Positions 7,510 through 14,552 of a DNA stretch of 18,106 bases are shown in pieces (position 1 is the stretch's first letter; the number at the start of each line of letters is the position of its first letter). Location: positions 1 to 18,106 of the forward strand of contig JAURQB010000156.1 of NCBI GenBank assembly GCA_030836365.1, given 5' to 3'. Position numbers and translations under genes: made by a program. The DNA is from Bdellovibrionota bacterium (GTDB taxonomy: Bacteria > Bdellovibrionota > Bacteriovoracia > Bacteriovoracales > Bacteriovoracaceae). Under the pieces are notes generated by a model. That model searched no databases. It was not told where the DNA came from and saw only the letters and a list, made by a program, of their open reading frames with translations.

Positions 7510-8474
7510 TTATCGTTACGGGAGGAGCAGGCTTTATTGGTTGTGCGCTTATTCACCAACTAAACGATCTGGGCAGAAAGGATATCCTTGTTGTTGATCG
7601 TTGTGATGATATTAACACAAATGATAATCTTAATAGTGTTTCCTATGAAAAATTTATTGATGCAGATGAGTTTATTGAAAATGAATTAACAAAGCTAAGT
7701 AATATTGATGTCATTTTTCATATGGGAGCTTGCTCATCAACTCTAGAGAGAAATTTAGACTATCTTGAAAGTAATAACGTAGATTATACTAAAAAATTAT
7801 GGAAGTACTCTATCAATCACCAGGTTCCATATCTTTATGCAAGTTCGGCAGCGACTTATGGTGACGGTGAAAATGGTTACGACGATGACCACTCTAAAAT
7901 TGAGCAATTAAAACCGCTTAATCCCTATGGTGATTCCAAGCAGCGCTTTGATGTTTGGGCATTGGAGCAGCAAACGACGCCGAGTATATGGTTTGGTTTG
8001 AAGTTTTTTAATGTTTTTGGGCCATGGGAGTACCATAAAGGTGAAATGCGATCCGTTGTTCATAAGGCATTTGGACAAATCAAAGAAAAGGGCATGGTTC
8101 ACTTGTTTAAGTCCCACCGTGAAGGATTTAAAGACGGCGAGCAGTTAAGAGACTTCGTTTATGTGAAAGATGTTTGCCGTGCGATGATCATCATGTGGCA
8201 AAATGGTAAATCTAATCAATCTGGCATCTATAATATGGGGACCGGAAAAGCCAGAAGCTTTAAAGATCTTGTGACGGCAACTTTTCATGCGATGGATGTC
8301 ACACCAAATATAGAATACTTTGATATGCCAGAAGGAATTCGTGACCAATACCAGTATTTTACAGAAGCGAATATGAAGAAGTTCCAGACTGAGTTTTCGC
8401 AGATGAAGTTTTACTCTCTAGAAGATGCGGTTACGGATTATGTCAGGCAGCACTTACTTATTGGTGATGCGTAA
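7506..8474 (+). CDS. hldD: ADP-L-glycero-D-manno-heptose 6-epimerase
   Basis: This cytoplasmic SDR-family enzyme makes ADP-L-glycero-D-manno-heptose for the LPS inner core. The 322-residue protein starts at ATG 7506, giving MIIVTGGAGFIG (nucleotide-binding loop 5-12) directly at the N-terminus. It has YASSAATYG (111-119), the catalytic pair Y141-x3-K145, and the HldD-type blocks FNVFGPWEYHKGEMRSV, FKDGEQLRDFVYV and DQYQYFTEA. These blocks distinguish it from GalE-type epimerases. Reading from an upstream TTG at 7461 would add 15 residues encoded by the tandem repeat and bury the start motif, so I reject it. The SD is GGGGGA 8 bases upstream. The next gene starts on the base after its stop. 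Confidence 0.93.
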   Translation: MIIVTGGAGFIGCALIHQLNDLGRKDILVVDRCDDINTNDNLNSVSYEKFIDADEFIENELTKLSNIDVIFHMGACSSTLERNLDYLESNNVDYTKKLWKYSINHQVPYLYASSAATYGDGENGYDDDHSKIEQLKPLNPYGDSKQRFDVWALEQQTTPSIWFGLKFFNVFGPWEYHKGEMRSVVHKAFGQIKEKGMVHLFKSHREGFKDGEQLRDFVYVKDVCRAMIIMWQNGKSNQSGIYNMGTGKARSFKDLVTATFHAMDVTPNIEYFDMPEGIRDQYQYFTEANMKKFQTEFSQMKFYSLEDAVTDYVRQHLLIGDA

Positions 8475-8912
8475 ATGTCTTTAGAGGATAAACCAGGTTT
8501 TAAAAACGCAGCTGAAATATTATCAAAGCTCACTTTAGCAGAGCGAGAAAAAATTCTCGAGTCAATTGCAGGTGTTGAACCAGATTTGGCCGAGGCCCTT
8601 CGTAAAAGTTTTTATCAGTTTGATGATCTCCAATATCTGACGCCAAAAATGATTGTCGAACTGCTGAGAGATTTAGATCTCTCTTTGTTAGCACTAGCTC
8701 TTCGGGGAGCAAAAAAGGAAACGGCCGATCATCTGCTTAACCATATTTCCTCTCGAATGCGTGATGAAATAAATGATGTGTTGATGGGCCCTCCTCAATT
8801 GGCCGATCGAGTAACCGAAGCAATGGATAAAGTAATGGAGGTTGTTGTGGAGAAAATCAATCTTGGCCAAATTGTCCTTTCGAAGGACTCTAGCGAAACG
8901 ATCATTGACTAA
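8475..8912 (+). CDS. Stand-alone FliG C-terminal-domain protein
   Basis: The 145-residue protein aligns with the last 40 percent of the flagellar switch protein FliG. Residues 11-45 match the helical ARM segment (AAEIL...ILES...PDLAEALRKS). FYQFDDL (46-52) matches the MFxF hinge, and the torque-domain core has LALALRGA (72-79), SSRMRDEI and GPP (105-107). The FliG N-domain and the EHPQ-bearing middle domain are absent, which full FliG (about 330 residues) needs to sit on FliF and FliM. By my hand alignment some torque-ridge charges are lost. It may be a paralogue with another role. It abuts hldD with no gap (TAAATG), so it is in the tatC-hldD operon. Confidence 0.75.
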   Translation: MSLEDKPGFKNAAEILSKLTLAEREKILESIAGVEPDLAEALRKSFYQFDDLQYLTPKMIVELLRDLDLSLLALALRGAKKETADHLLNHISSRMRDEINDVLMGPPQLADRVTEAMDKVMEVVVEKINLGQIVLSKDSSETIID

Positions 8913-8913
8913 T

Positions 8914-8954
8914 TGACACCGCGAAACTTTCTCTTTGGGGGCATTTTGTCACCG
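8914..8954 (+). promoter_or_regulatory. Candidate activator half-sites upstream of the sigma-54 promoter
   Basis: TGACACCG (8914-8921) and TGTCACCG (8947-8954) are near-identical (7/8) and 33 bp apart, about three helical turns. They lie 40-80 bp upstream of the -24/-12 element. This is where an enhancer-binding protein could bind, though slightly closer than usual. The assignment is by position only. Confidence 0.3.
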
Positions 8955-8990
8955 ATATCTTCCTATTTGGATGAAAAAGACCTTATTTTT

Positions 8991-9008
8991 TTGGCACGTG
9001 AATTGCCT
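8991..9008 (+). promoter_or_regulatory. Sigma-54 (RpoN) promoter
   Basis: TTGGCACGTGAATTGCCT has the -24 GG (8993-8994) and the -12 GC (9005-9006) exactly 10 bases apart within TGGCAC-N5-TTGC, the sigma-54 consensus. Transcription would start near 9018, giving an ~89-base leader before the DksA-like gene. Confidence 0.8.
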
Positions 9009-9028
9009 AGTAATTTAGCAAGCAACAA

Positions 9029-9073
9029 GAGGCAGGGAGGCCTTGATTTTGCGAGAGGGAAGGAAGCCTTGAT
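9029..9073 (+). repeat. Duplicated purine-rich leader element
   Basis: Two 19-bp copies (9029-9047 and 9055-9073, 16/19 identical, period 26) lie in the predicted 5' leader between the sigma-54 promoter and the DksA-like start. Each has a GGGAGG- or GGAAG-like core followed by CCTTGAT. They resemble decoy ribosome sites or targets for an RNA or RNA-binding regulator; no function is proven. Confidence 0.6.
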
Positions 9074-9106
9074 CAATGTTGTGCTCTAGTTTCAGAGGAG
9101 GTCTAG

Positions 9107-9571
9107 ATGAAGCCATGTCAAAAGAAAATTCTTAAAGAAAAAATGGAAAAAATGAAAGCAGACACTCTAAGAAAATGGAATGTAGATTTAGAGGAGCTCG
9201 CTGTGAAGGGAGACTTTATGGATGAAGACTTCTCTAATCGAGAAAATATGCTTCAATTTAGAATTAAGTCGAGAGAAAAGTTTTTTCTCAAAAAGATTGA
9301 AGACACATTGAAAATAATTGATACGGAAGATTATGGAAGTTGTCACGAGTGTGGAGCAGATATTGGATTCAAGCGGTTACTTGCTCGACCCATGGCCGAA
9401 AAATGTATTGAGTGTAAAGAAGTAGAAGAGCGCCAGGAAGGCAGTATTTTCTATGAGAAAAAATCACACAGTCTTGGCAAGGAGATTAAAAATTTGACGC
9501 AAGAGAATGTGGTTTATCTCGAGCAAAAAAGAAACGAAAAAAATAAAACTCTTGAAGTTGTGATTAATTAG
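9107..9571 (+). CDS. DksA/TraR-family C4 zinc-finger transcription regulator
   Basis: This 154-residue protein belongs to the family that inserts a coiled coil into the RNA polymerase secondary channel, usually with ppGpp. The zinc finger is C79-x2-C82...C100-x2-C103, with the same 21-residue step as E. coli DksA (C114/C135). Aligned from the first Cys without gaps, the coiled-coil tip keeps both acidic residues (D36 and D39, equal to D71 and D74) but has D41 where DksA has Ala76. The N-terminus is about 35 residues shorter than DksA and the C-terminus about 38 longer, ending in a charged Lys/Glu helix. A strong SD (AGAGGAGGT, 9094-9102) precedes the ATG. Transcription is likely RpoN-dependent, and a shared terminator follows. 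Confidence 0.88.
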   Translation: MKPCQKKILKEKMEKMKADTLRKWNVDLEELAVKGDFMDEDFSNRENMLQFRIKSREKFFLKKIEDTLKIIDTEDYGSCHECGADIGFKRLLARPMAEKCIECKEVEERQEGSIFYEKKSHSLGKEIKNLTQENVVYLEQKRNEKNKTLEVVIN

Positions 9572-9572
9572 A

Positions 9573-9606
9573 AAAGAAGAGGCCACGGATGGCCCCTTCT
9601 TTAATT
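9573..9606. terminator. Bidirectional intrinsic terminator between the DksA-like gene and htpG
   Basis: An inverted repeat pairs 9573-9584 with 9591-9602: GGCC/GGCC closes a 6-base loop, then one A-C mismatch, then AAAGAAG/CTTCTTT. T-rich tracts flank it on both strands. It serves the plus-strand DksA-like gene (stop 9571) and the minus-strand htpG (stop 9614). Confidence 0.8.
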
Positions 9607-9613
9607 TGAACAT

Positions 9614-11578
9614 TTATAGGGCAAAGTTAGTTAGATCACTGATCAGATCTTGTGAACGTTTCACAAATTGATCACGTTGTTCAACTTTAAGTCCTTCACT
9701 AGAAATATACGCGAGGTCTTCAACATAATGACAAATCTTTTCAACCAACTCTTTTTTCTCACCTTTTTCATGCAACTTAAATGCATTTTGAATAAGTGGG
9801 TTAGACGGATTAATGACCAACGTTTTCTTTATGGGAAAACTAGCATCTCCACCCATTTGCTGAGTCATTTTATTGAGTCGCTTCATTTGCTCGTCAATTT
9901 TAAAGAATGCCGGAGAAGTACCATTTTTAATATTTTGAACTTCGATTTCCAGTCCTCCGGTTGCCCCAAAAGGATTCTCTTCTTTGGTCTCTTTTTTGTC
10001 CTCATCCTTGGCTAAAGGAGAGAGAATGGATTGGAATAGGTCTTTAATTTTCAAGTCACCTTCTGTTGCATTTTCTGTACCAAGAACGTTGGCAATTTCT
10101 GAATCAATGCTGGTAAAAGTAATTGTTTTATCACCAATTTTCTTTGCTTCTACATGTTGCATGAAGTGTGGATCAATATAGTCATCCGTTTCAATCGTAT
10201 GTACTCCTTCGCTTAGCAATTGCTGTTTTAAAGAAATATCCGATTTATCTTTTTCAAAATAAATGACCTTGTCTCCAAGTTTTTCACGGTAATCTTGTGG
10301 AACACTTTCTTTGTACTCACCTAAGTTAACGTATTTATCTTCAGAGTTTTTAAAAATAATTTTGTCTCTCATGAGTTCGTCAAACTTTGTATCACTGATA
10401 CAACCATACTTGATGAATAAACCACTATCTGGCCAAATCGCTTCAAATTTCGCACGATCATTAAGCCACAGCTTCTTTAGTGCTTCGGCAACTTTCTTTA
10501 CAATGTAGTTTGATATTTTTGTAATCGTTGGGTCACCTTGAAGGGAGCTTCTAGAAACGTTCAATGGAATATCACTTGAATCAATATATCCTTTTAATAG
10601 GCTTAAGAATTCAGGGACAACATTTTTTACATTGTCAGTAACAAACATTTGTTTTGCATATAGCCTGATGTTGGACTCATTAAATGGTCTATTTTGATTA
10701 ATTTTTGGGAAGTAAAGAACACCATCTAATGTAAAAGGGTGATCAATTTTTAAGTGAATCCAAAATAGGGGTTCTTGGTCCATTGGAAATTTACTGCGAT
10801 AAAAATTAATATAATCTTCATCTTTTAAATCTTTTGGGTCGCGCTTCCAAATAGGAGTTGTTTCATTAATGACGGTGGGCTCATTTGGTAGAGCGTCTTT
10901 GGTTTTATCTTCAGTGCCGTCTTCTTTTGTTGGGTAAGTAACTTTTTCTTCATCAAGAACGGCAATCTCATAAGGAAGAAAATCACAGAACTTGCGAAGT
11001 GTTTCACCCATTTTCCAGGCATCTAAAAATTCTGTGCTGTCATCGTTTACATGAAGAGTGATTGTCGTTCCAACCTCCGATTTTTCAGAGTCAGAAAAAG
11101 TATATTCAGTACTTCCTTCGGAGGTCCATAAAGCAGGAGTGGAACCTTCTGTCATGCTGAGAGTCTCAACGCTAACTTTATCGGAAACCATGAAAGAGCT
11201 ATAAAAGCCAAGACCGAACTTACCGATAATATCATCGCCTTCAGAGGACTTGCCTTCTTTTTCTAGTTTTTCGATAAACTCTTTTGCTCCAGAGAATGCA
11301 AGCTGAGCAATATATTTTTCAACTTCGGACTCGGTCATTCCGATCCCATTATCTTGAATCTTAATCGTTTTATTCGTTTTGTTGAGAGAAATAAGAATTT
11401 TTCCAACAGGAATTTCTTGATTGAGGGTTCTGGCGAGTGTTCCTCGTTTTGTTATCGCGTCACAGGCATTGGCCACAAGCTCACGAATAAAAATATCGTG
11501 CTCAGAATAAAGCCATTTTTTGATAATTGGTAAAATGTCATTGGTATTGACAGTAATATTTCCTTTTCTTTCGGCCAT
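9614..11578 (-). CDS. htpG: Chaperone protein HtpG (Hsp90)
   Basis: This is an ATP-dependent cytosolic Hsp90 chaperone. The GHKL ATPase domain shows E33, N37 and D40 in ELVANACDA, DNGIGM (76-81) and GKFGLGFYS (from 119). The middle domain includes PLNVSRSSLQ with the catalytic-arginine region. The C-terminal dimerisation domain follows an acidic Lys/Glu linker. I choose ATG 11578 because GGAGA lies 8 bases before it; an in-frame ATG at 11593 adds five residues and has no SD. The result is 654 residues, about 30 longer than E. coli HtpG (624), with part of the excess in charged linkers near residues 220-240 and 530-545. It is transcribed alone, away from the asparaginase-like gene. Confidence 0.97.
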   Translation of the reverse strand: MAERKGNITVNTNDILPIIKKWLYSEHDIFIRELVANACDAITKRGTLARTLNQEIPVGKILISLNKTNKTIKIQDNGIGMTESEVEKYIAQLAFSGAKEFIEKLEKEGKSSEGDDIIGKFGLGFYSSFMVSDKVSVETLSMTEGSTPALWTSEGSTEYTFSDSEKSEVGTTITLHVNDDSTEFLDAWKMGETLRKFCDFLPYEIAVLDEEKVTYPTKEDGTEDKTKDALPNEPTVINETTPIWKRDPKDLKDEDYINFYRSKFPMDQEPLFWIHLKIDHPFTLDGVLYFPKINQNRPFNESNIRLYAKQMFVTDNVKNVVPEFLSLLKGYIDSSDIPLNVSRSSLQGDPTITKISNYIVKKVAEALKKLWLNDRAKFEAIWPDSGLFIKYGCISDTKFDELMRDKIIFKNSEDKYVNLGEYKESVPQDYREKLGDKVIYFEKDKSDISLKQQLLSEGVHTIETDDYIDPHFMQHVEAKKIGDKTITFTSIDSEIANVLGTENATEGDLKIKDLFQSILSPLAKDEDKKETKEENPFGATGGLEIEVQNIKNGTSPAFFKIDEQMKRLNKMTQQMGGDASFPIKKTLVINPSNPLIQNAFKLHEKGEKKELVEKICHYVEDLAYISSEGLKVEQRDQFVKRSQDLISDLTNFAL

Positions 11579-11616
11579 GATTTTCGTCTCCATTCGATAT
11601 AATTAAATTTACAGTC

Positions 11617-11647
11617 ACTATAATGGGGCCCAATCCTCTCGCGTCAA
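11617..11647 (-). promoter_or_regulatory. Candidate promoter for htpG
   Basis: On the minus strand TTGACG (11647-11642) is followed after 17-19 bases by overlapping boxes ATTATA/TATAGT (11624-11617). The boxes lie about 40 bases before the chosen htpG ATG. Confidence 0.5.
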
Positions 11648-11670
11648 CCCTCTAAAACGAAATTATTTAC

Positions 11671-11686
11671 TTGAATATTTATTCAA
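11671..11686. promoter_or_regulatory. 16-bp palindrome, candidate operator
   Basis: TTGAATA-TT-TATTCAA is a perfect 7-bp inverted repeat around two bases. It lies between the divergent htpG and asparaginase-like promoters. It covers the best -35 (TTGAAT) for the plus-strand gene, whose -10 would be TATACT at 11696-11701 (19-bp spacer). Confidence 0.4.
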
Positions 11687-11734
11687 ACTGCACGATATAC
11701 TTCCCTGATGACGAATTTTTAGGAGCTTACCAAC

Positions 11735-12271
11735 GTGGTGAATAACAATGGCGCGCTAAAATTACAGATTATCTCAACGGGTGGAACGATTGAGAAGACG
11801 TATGATGAGTATGATGGCTCACTGGCCAACAAGACGACACAGTTGGAAAAACGTATTCTATCAAGGCTTAGACTTCCTAACTGTAATTGGGAAGTGACTC
11901 CTATTTTATCCAAAGATAGTTTGTACTTTGATGATGAAGATCGAGAGTTGGTGGTGAAGACAATTGAGGAGAAGCTCACTGCTGATAACGTAGGAGCTAT
12001 TCTTGTTGTTCACGGGACGGACACAATGGTCAAAACAGCTGACTTTGTTCGATTAAAAGTTATTTGTCCCAAAGTGCCTATTATTTTCACTGGTGCAATG
12101 AAGCCAATGGGCTTTGATGATTCGGATGCTTTTCAAAATGTGACGGAGTCATTTCTTGCTGCAAGAGTTTGCTCGCCAGGCGGTATTTACATTGTTTTTC
12201 ACGGCCGAATTTTTACTGTCCCATTTGTTCAAAAGAATCGAGAGAAAGGAACATTTGAAGAAGTTAAGTAG
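11735..12271 (+). CDS. Single-domain asparaginase-like protein
   Basis: This 178-residue protein matches only the N-terminal domain of L-asparaginases (about 330 residues). The two substrate-binding threonine motifs are TGGTIE (15-20, nucleophile T15) and HGTDTM (93-98, T95 and D96). GAMKP (120-124) matches the family's GAMRP. By hand alignment the catalytic Lys near the domain end (K162 in E. coli AnsB) is Arg. The C-terminal domain is missing and the reading frame ends cleanly, so this looks like a compact family rather than a fresh truncation. Amidase activity is not assured. The start is GTG 11735, with a second GTG next to it and AGGAG 9 bases upstream. Confidence 0.8.
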   Translation: MVNNNGALKLQIISTGGTIEKTYDEYDGSLANKTTQLEKRILSRLRLPNCNWEVTPILSKDSLYFDDEDRELVVKTIEEKLTADNVGAILVVHGTDTMVKTADFVRLKVICPKVPIIFTGAMKPMGFDDSDAFQNVTESFLAARVCSPGGIYIVFHGRIFTVPFVQKNREKGTFEEVK

Positions 12272-12284
12272 ATAATGCCACGTT

Positions 12285-12312
12285 TTGGGTGCAACCCAAT
12301 TTCAATATTTTA
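12285..12312 (+). terminator. Candidate terminator after the asparaginase-like gene
   Basis: TTGGGT-GCA-ACCCAA (12285-12299) is a 6-bp hairpin with a 3-base loop, followed by a T-rich stretch. The stem is short, so efficiency is doubtful. Confidence 0.4.
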
Positions 12313-12361
12313 AACCTGAAGAAAAAAAGACAATTTTAAGGTATTGAAATTATACAGTTTT

Positions 12362-12390
12362 TTGTCCAAAACCTTCTCCTCAGTTATAAA
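12362..12390 (+). promoter_or_regulatory. Promoter for the cysteine-rich lipoprotein gene
   Basis: TTGTCC (12362-12367), a 17-bp spacer and TATAAA (12385-12390) would start transcription near 12397. That is 64 bases before ATG 12461 and downstream of the TTG at 12344, which supports the later start. Confidence 0.45.
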
Positions 12391-12460
12391 TACCCGAGTA
12401 AATGATACTATTAAAAACAATAAGTTAAGTGAACTTTCTCGAGAACCGAATAGGATAAAG

Positions 12461-14485
12461 ATGAAAGGAAGCATTGTTTTTATAATTACGACGAATTTGA
12501 TTTTGACTTCTTGCCTGAGTAAGTTTGATCCGGGAAGTCGTGTCGAATCAAATAGCTCAACTCAAAAAGAGGTAAGTGGCGAGCAAGCGGGCAAAACAAC
12601 TACTGGCATAGGAGCGAACCCTGGTGAAAACCCCCTGGCCGGTGTCACGACAGAGGTATCTCTGGAAAATGGAAAAGCTGAACTCATTCACTTAATCGAT
12701 CCCGTCGAAGGAACTTTTCATAAAAAAGTAACTATCCCCAAAAATTATAATGGCTTTTTTTATCTATCTGGCCTGAATATAACCGCATTGAATGACTACC
12801 ATATTAGTGTTCGTTTCAAGTTCGGACGGGAACTTGAATCAATTAAAATACCAGCGACAATTAGTCGCGCCGCTGGACTGACTCCTCAAACAGATATTCA
12901 AGTTCTAGCCTTGGATTTGAGAGATCGGCCATTTTCAAAGCTAAGACTCCTGTACGATTTATACGATTACAATGACTACCGTGATGAAACGGGCGAGGAG
13001 ACAGAGCAACCGACAAATGATCCCTACGACAAAGGTTTATATTGTCGAGGCTTACGGCTTGAGCATGATTCAACTTTTGAAGCGAGCTCTGTAAATACTA
13101 AGTGTGACGAAGCAGGAGAGAGGTGTCTTTATTCCTATGCGAAGGTTTTGGATTCAGGGTTATATAAGCGATCTGACGAAGATGATGATTCCTCTGAATT
13201 TATTGCAATTACTCCTAGTCACCCCCAACTCGATGTAGAAGGTGTCGGCTACACTACGAGCTCTATTGAAACGAGAGAAAAGCGTTGCCTTCCGGATAGC
13301 TTTAGTTACACGGAGCTTTCGACTTCACTAAGTGAATCAATTACAACGATGGCAGTAGAGATGGGCGTCACTCTTGATGATGATTCCGGAAATGAAGAGA
13401 GTTACTTTTTTAATGGGCCATTTCGTGGAATTGGTACTGATAGCTGGGAGATAAAAAGCGCTTCTTCGGGCAGCACTAGTGCCATGTTTTTTCCCCCGCC
13501 GTCATTGGACTCAGATAACTATGACAATTACCCCGCAGGGCTTTTTCAGTACAATGGAAATAGCACCTCTCCATACGATCCTCAAACTGGTTTTGGTTCA
13601 TTTTTATTTCCGCGGCGAGGAACGATGGTGCTAAACTCTGGAGTAGAGCATCTAAGCTCCTCGTCGACATGGGGAAGTATTTCCAGCGAATCATTAATTA
13701 TCTCTGGAGAAACGGACTCAATGTATGGTTGCAATATTCGAGTCTCAAATTATGATAAATATGCCAACGAGGGAATACAAAGTTGTAATATTACTGCAAC
13801 GGTTGAAATCATCGCCACTGTCGATGGTGAAGAAGTTGTTGTTGACGAGGCTAATGATTTAAAGGTTCAAATAATTAGAGAAAGTGAAACGAATTATGAG
13901 GGAAGGGAAGTTCTTTATACATCAATGAAATCTTGCTCAAGTAGTAATGCTTGCGCCTCTGATGAATGCTGCTTCAATGATCGATGTTGGCATAATTCTC
14001 TTGTTAGCCAATGCCTAGAAGATGGTAACGTTATTGGAAATCTTCAAACTGGAGAAAACTGTAGTTCAGATTATCAATGTAGTAGTTTGTGTTGCGGTGA
14101 AAGTACTTCCGTTTGTGAGGTTCATCTCAACAATGATCAAGACCAAGTTCTTTGTGGCAAGACTCCTTCTCAAGCTTGTGTTTCAAGAGAGTATTGCGCG
14201 CAAATTGATATTGTTCACTGTTTTATTGTGAAGACAGGAACGGATCCTCTTGGAGAAATTGAATGTGCTCTGCGGTGTTACAATATCCCAACTTTTGGTG
14301 ATTGCATTGATGGTTTTTGTCAATCTCCCGTGCAGCCTTCTGTTCCTATTTTTGATCCTGAGAACCCAGATTGTTCCTCTGCGATGGACCCACCATCAGC
14401 TGATGCCCTAGAGCTTGCGACTCTAGGAGGAAGTGTCGAGGATGCCGGCGGATCAGAAACGGGAGAGAACGTAGACGCTCAGTAA
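12461..14485 (+). CDS. Large cysteine-rich predicted lipoprotein
   Basis: This 674-residue protein starts at ATG 12461, which gives a signal peptide ending in the lipobox LTSC (Cys18) and an AGGA SD 5 bases upstream. The frame is open from a TTG at 12344, but those 39 residues would hide the lipobox. A low-complexity Ser/Gly/Glu linker follows Cys18. A long beta-rich, Asp/Ser/Tyr-rich region comes next. A cysteine cluster has 19 Cys in residues 492-620. It includes two knottin-like modules: C492-x5-C498-x4-CC-x4-C509 and C534-x5-C540-x3-CC-x6-C552. It is probably outer-membrane anchored and disulfide-stabilised. No known domain is recognised with certainty. Confidence 0.75.
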   Translation: MKGSIVFIITTNLILTSCLSKFDPGSRVESNSSTQKEVSGEQAGKTTTGIGANPGENPLAGVTTEVSLENGKAELIHLIDPVEGTFHKKVTIPKNYNGFFYLSGLNITALNDYHISVRFKFGRELESIKIPATISRAAGLTPQTDIQVLALDLRDRPFSKLRLLYDLYDYNDYRDETGEETEQPTNDPYDKGLYCRGLRLEHDSTFEASSVNTKCDEAGERCLYSYAKVLDSGLYKRSDEDDDSSEFIAITPSHPQLDVEGVGYTTSSIETREKRCLPDSFSYTELSTSLSESITTMAVEMGVTLDDDSGNEESYFFNGPFRGIGTDSWEIKSASSGSTSAMFFPPPSLDSDNYDNYPAGLFQYNGNSTSPYDPQTGFGSFLFPRRGTMVLNSGVEHLSSSSTWGSISSESLIISGETDSMYGCNIRVSNYDKYANEGIQSCNITATVEIIATVDGEEVVVDEANDLKVQIIRESETNYEGREVLYTSMKSCSSSNACASDECCFNDRCWHNSLVSQCLEDGNVIGNLQTGENCSSDYQCSSLCCGESTSVCEVHLNNDQDQVLCGKTPSQACVSREYCAQIDIVHCFIVKTGTDPLGEIECALRCYNIPTFGDCIDGFCQSPVQPSVPIFDPENPDCSSAMDPPSADALELATLGGSVEDAGGSETGENVDAQ

Positions 14486-14495
14486 TTTGAGTTTT

Positions 14496-14547
14496 CTCTT
14501 TGTTAACTTTTATGTCATGATTAAGTCTTAGTTCTACAAACAAAGAG
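14496..14547 (+). promoter_or_regulatory. Inverted repeat reaching the mce ribosome site
   Basis: CTCTTTGTT (14496-14504) is perfectly complementary to AACAAAGAG (14539-14547), whose last bases are the start of the mce SD (AGAGGAAA). If transcribed together it could fold and partly mask that site. The loop is long (34 bases) and the stem AT-rich. Confidence 0.25.
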
Positions 14548-14552
14548 GAAAT

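Noticed and set aside
9668..11022. Several open frames opposite or alongside htpG
   Set aside because: They lie wholly within a clear Hsp90 gene, have no SD and encode no recognisable protein; they are frame shadows.
11579..11593. htpG start five codons upstream
   Set aside because: The SD GGAGA overlaps that ATG and is correctly spaced for ATG 11578.
12344..12460. 39-residue N-terminal extension of the cysteine-rich lipoprotein
   Set aside because: It would hide the signal peptide and lipobox, and a good promoter lies inside it. ATG 12461 has its own SD.
13476..13694. Minus-strand open frame inside the cysteine-rich lipoprotein gene
   Set aside because: No SD or motif, and fully covered by the plus-strand gene with a coherent lipoprotein structure.
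14022..14231. Alternative plus-strand frame across the cysteine cluster
   Set aside because: It overlaps the cysteine modules, whose spacing is clearly protein-level in the main frame; the alternative reads as random hydrophobic and Lys residues.
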